Below are positions 63,986 to 64,000 of a stretch of 64,000 bases of DNA, piece after piece. The first letter of the stretch is position 1; each line of letters starts with the position of its first letter. The DNA lies in NCBI RefSeq assembly GCF_013340935.1, contig NZ_WHOS01000034.1:1-64000 (forward strand). The letters are read 5' to 3'. The stretch is from Azospirillum melinis (lineage in GTDB: Bacteria; Pseudomonadota; Alphaproteobacteria; Azospirillales; Azospirillaceae). The notes under the pieces were generated by a model. The model was not told the origin of the DNA and made no database searches. It saw only the letters and a list, made by a program, of their open reading frames with translations. The translations under genes and the position numbers were made by a program.

Positions 63986-64000
63986 CGCCCGCAAACTTTG
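63986..64000. repeat. Start of another IS6-type right terminus
   Basis: The last bases, CCCGCAAACTTTG, match the bases just inside the right end of the complete IS6-type element (CCGGCAAACTTTGCAACAGA at about 42446-42465). The remaining GCAACAGAGCC would lie just beyond the window. Confidence 0.5.

Noticed and set aside
1-64000. tRNA or rRNA genes and CRISPR arrays.
   Set aside because: No cloverleaf-type sequence, rRNA signature or regularly spaced repeat array was seen on reading through the window, though a covariance search was not possible.

Overview
The window is high-GC DNA (about 65 % by eye) with alphaproteobacterial-type genes. The mix of GntR/FadR catabolic regulators, fused FecCD siderophore permease, TRIC and DUF3141 proteins, and many IS6, ISL3, IS5, IS110, IS701, IS1182, IS3, Tn3 and TniABQ relics fits an Azospirillum-like member of the Rhodospirillales, probably an accessory replicon or genomic island. 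The organism call is inference from gene content only.

Left part (1-9.2 kb): an Abi C-terminal-domain protein lies at the edge. Next is a leftward catabolic cluster: FAH-family hydrolase, alpha/beta hydrolase, metal-dependent amidohydrolase, a frameshifted CitE-like lyase, a periplasmic arylsulfatase and its formylglycine-generating enzyme. A divergent GntR regulator faces it across a perfect inverted repeat.

9.2-22.9 kb is an accessory mosaic. An IS5-family element and an ISL3-family element (transposase with a premature stop) bracket a TniA-like fragment. Between mobile relics sit a lone receiver-domain protein, two GntR/FCD regulators paired with an SBF-type transporter and a gamma-glutamyltransferase, an Rnk-type protein, an M20 amidohydrolase and a TRIC channel. 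Three promoter regions here share a 9+3+9 bp direct-repeat motif that looks like a common GntR operator. A Tn3 terminus abuts an in-frame IS701/NtrC-tail chimera.

22.9-40.8 kb is the most coherent block. Four TetR genes surround a translationally coupled pqiA-pqiA-pqiB-pqiC envelope lipid-transport operon, a chemoreceptor and a DUF3141 PHA-synthase-like hydrolase; a fifth TetR, an RND efflux pump and an MgtC-like protein follow. Two operator families can be read directly: palindromes of type ACCGTACGGTACGGT in front of tetR/pqi, the chemoreceptor, DUF3141 and a paralogous tetR; and tandem TGAACGCGTTCA palindromes at 13-bp spacing in front of a duplicated tetR pair and a small exported-protein transcription unit.

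40.8-54.7 kb: an IS1182 relic and a complete IS6-family element precede a TonB-dependent receptor and tonB. A cobalamin riboswitch then leads into a deletion scar fusing the start of a btuB-like gene to the second half of btuC, followed by an intact btuD-like ATPase and a DUF1636 protein. A TniABQ transposon follows with a frameshift in tniA and an in-frame stop in tniB; one terminus with repeated sites is visible. A tyrosine recombinase with duplicated N-terminal domains lies just outside it.

54.7-64 kb: an AraC regulator and a Fur-like box face a tightly overlapping siderophore operon (receptor, FhuD-, FhuB-like, a PvdE/SyrD-type exporter, FhuC-like). The window ends in an IS3-family relic and the first bases of another IS6-type terminus.
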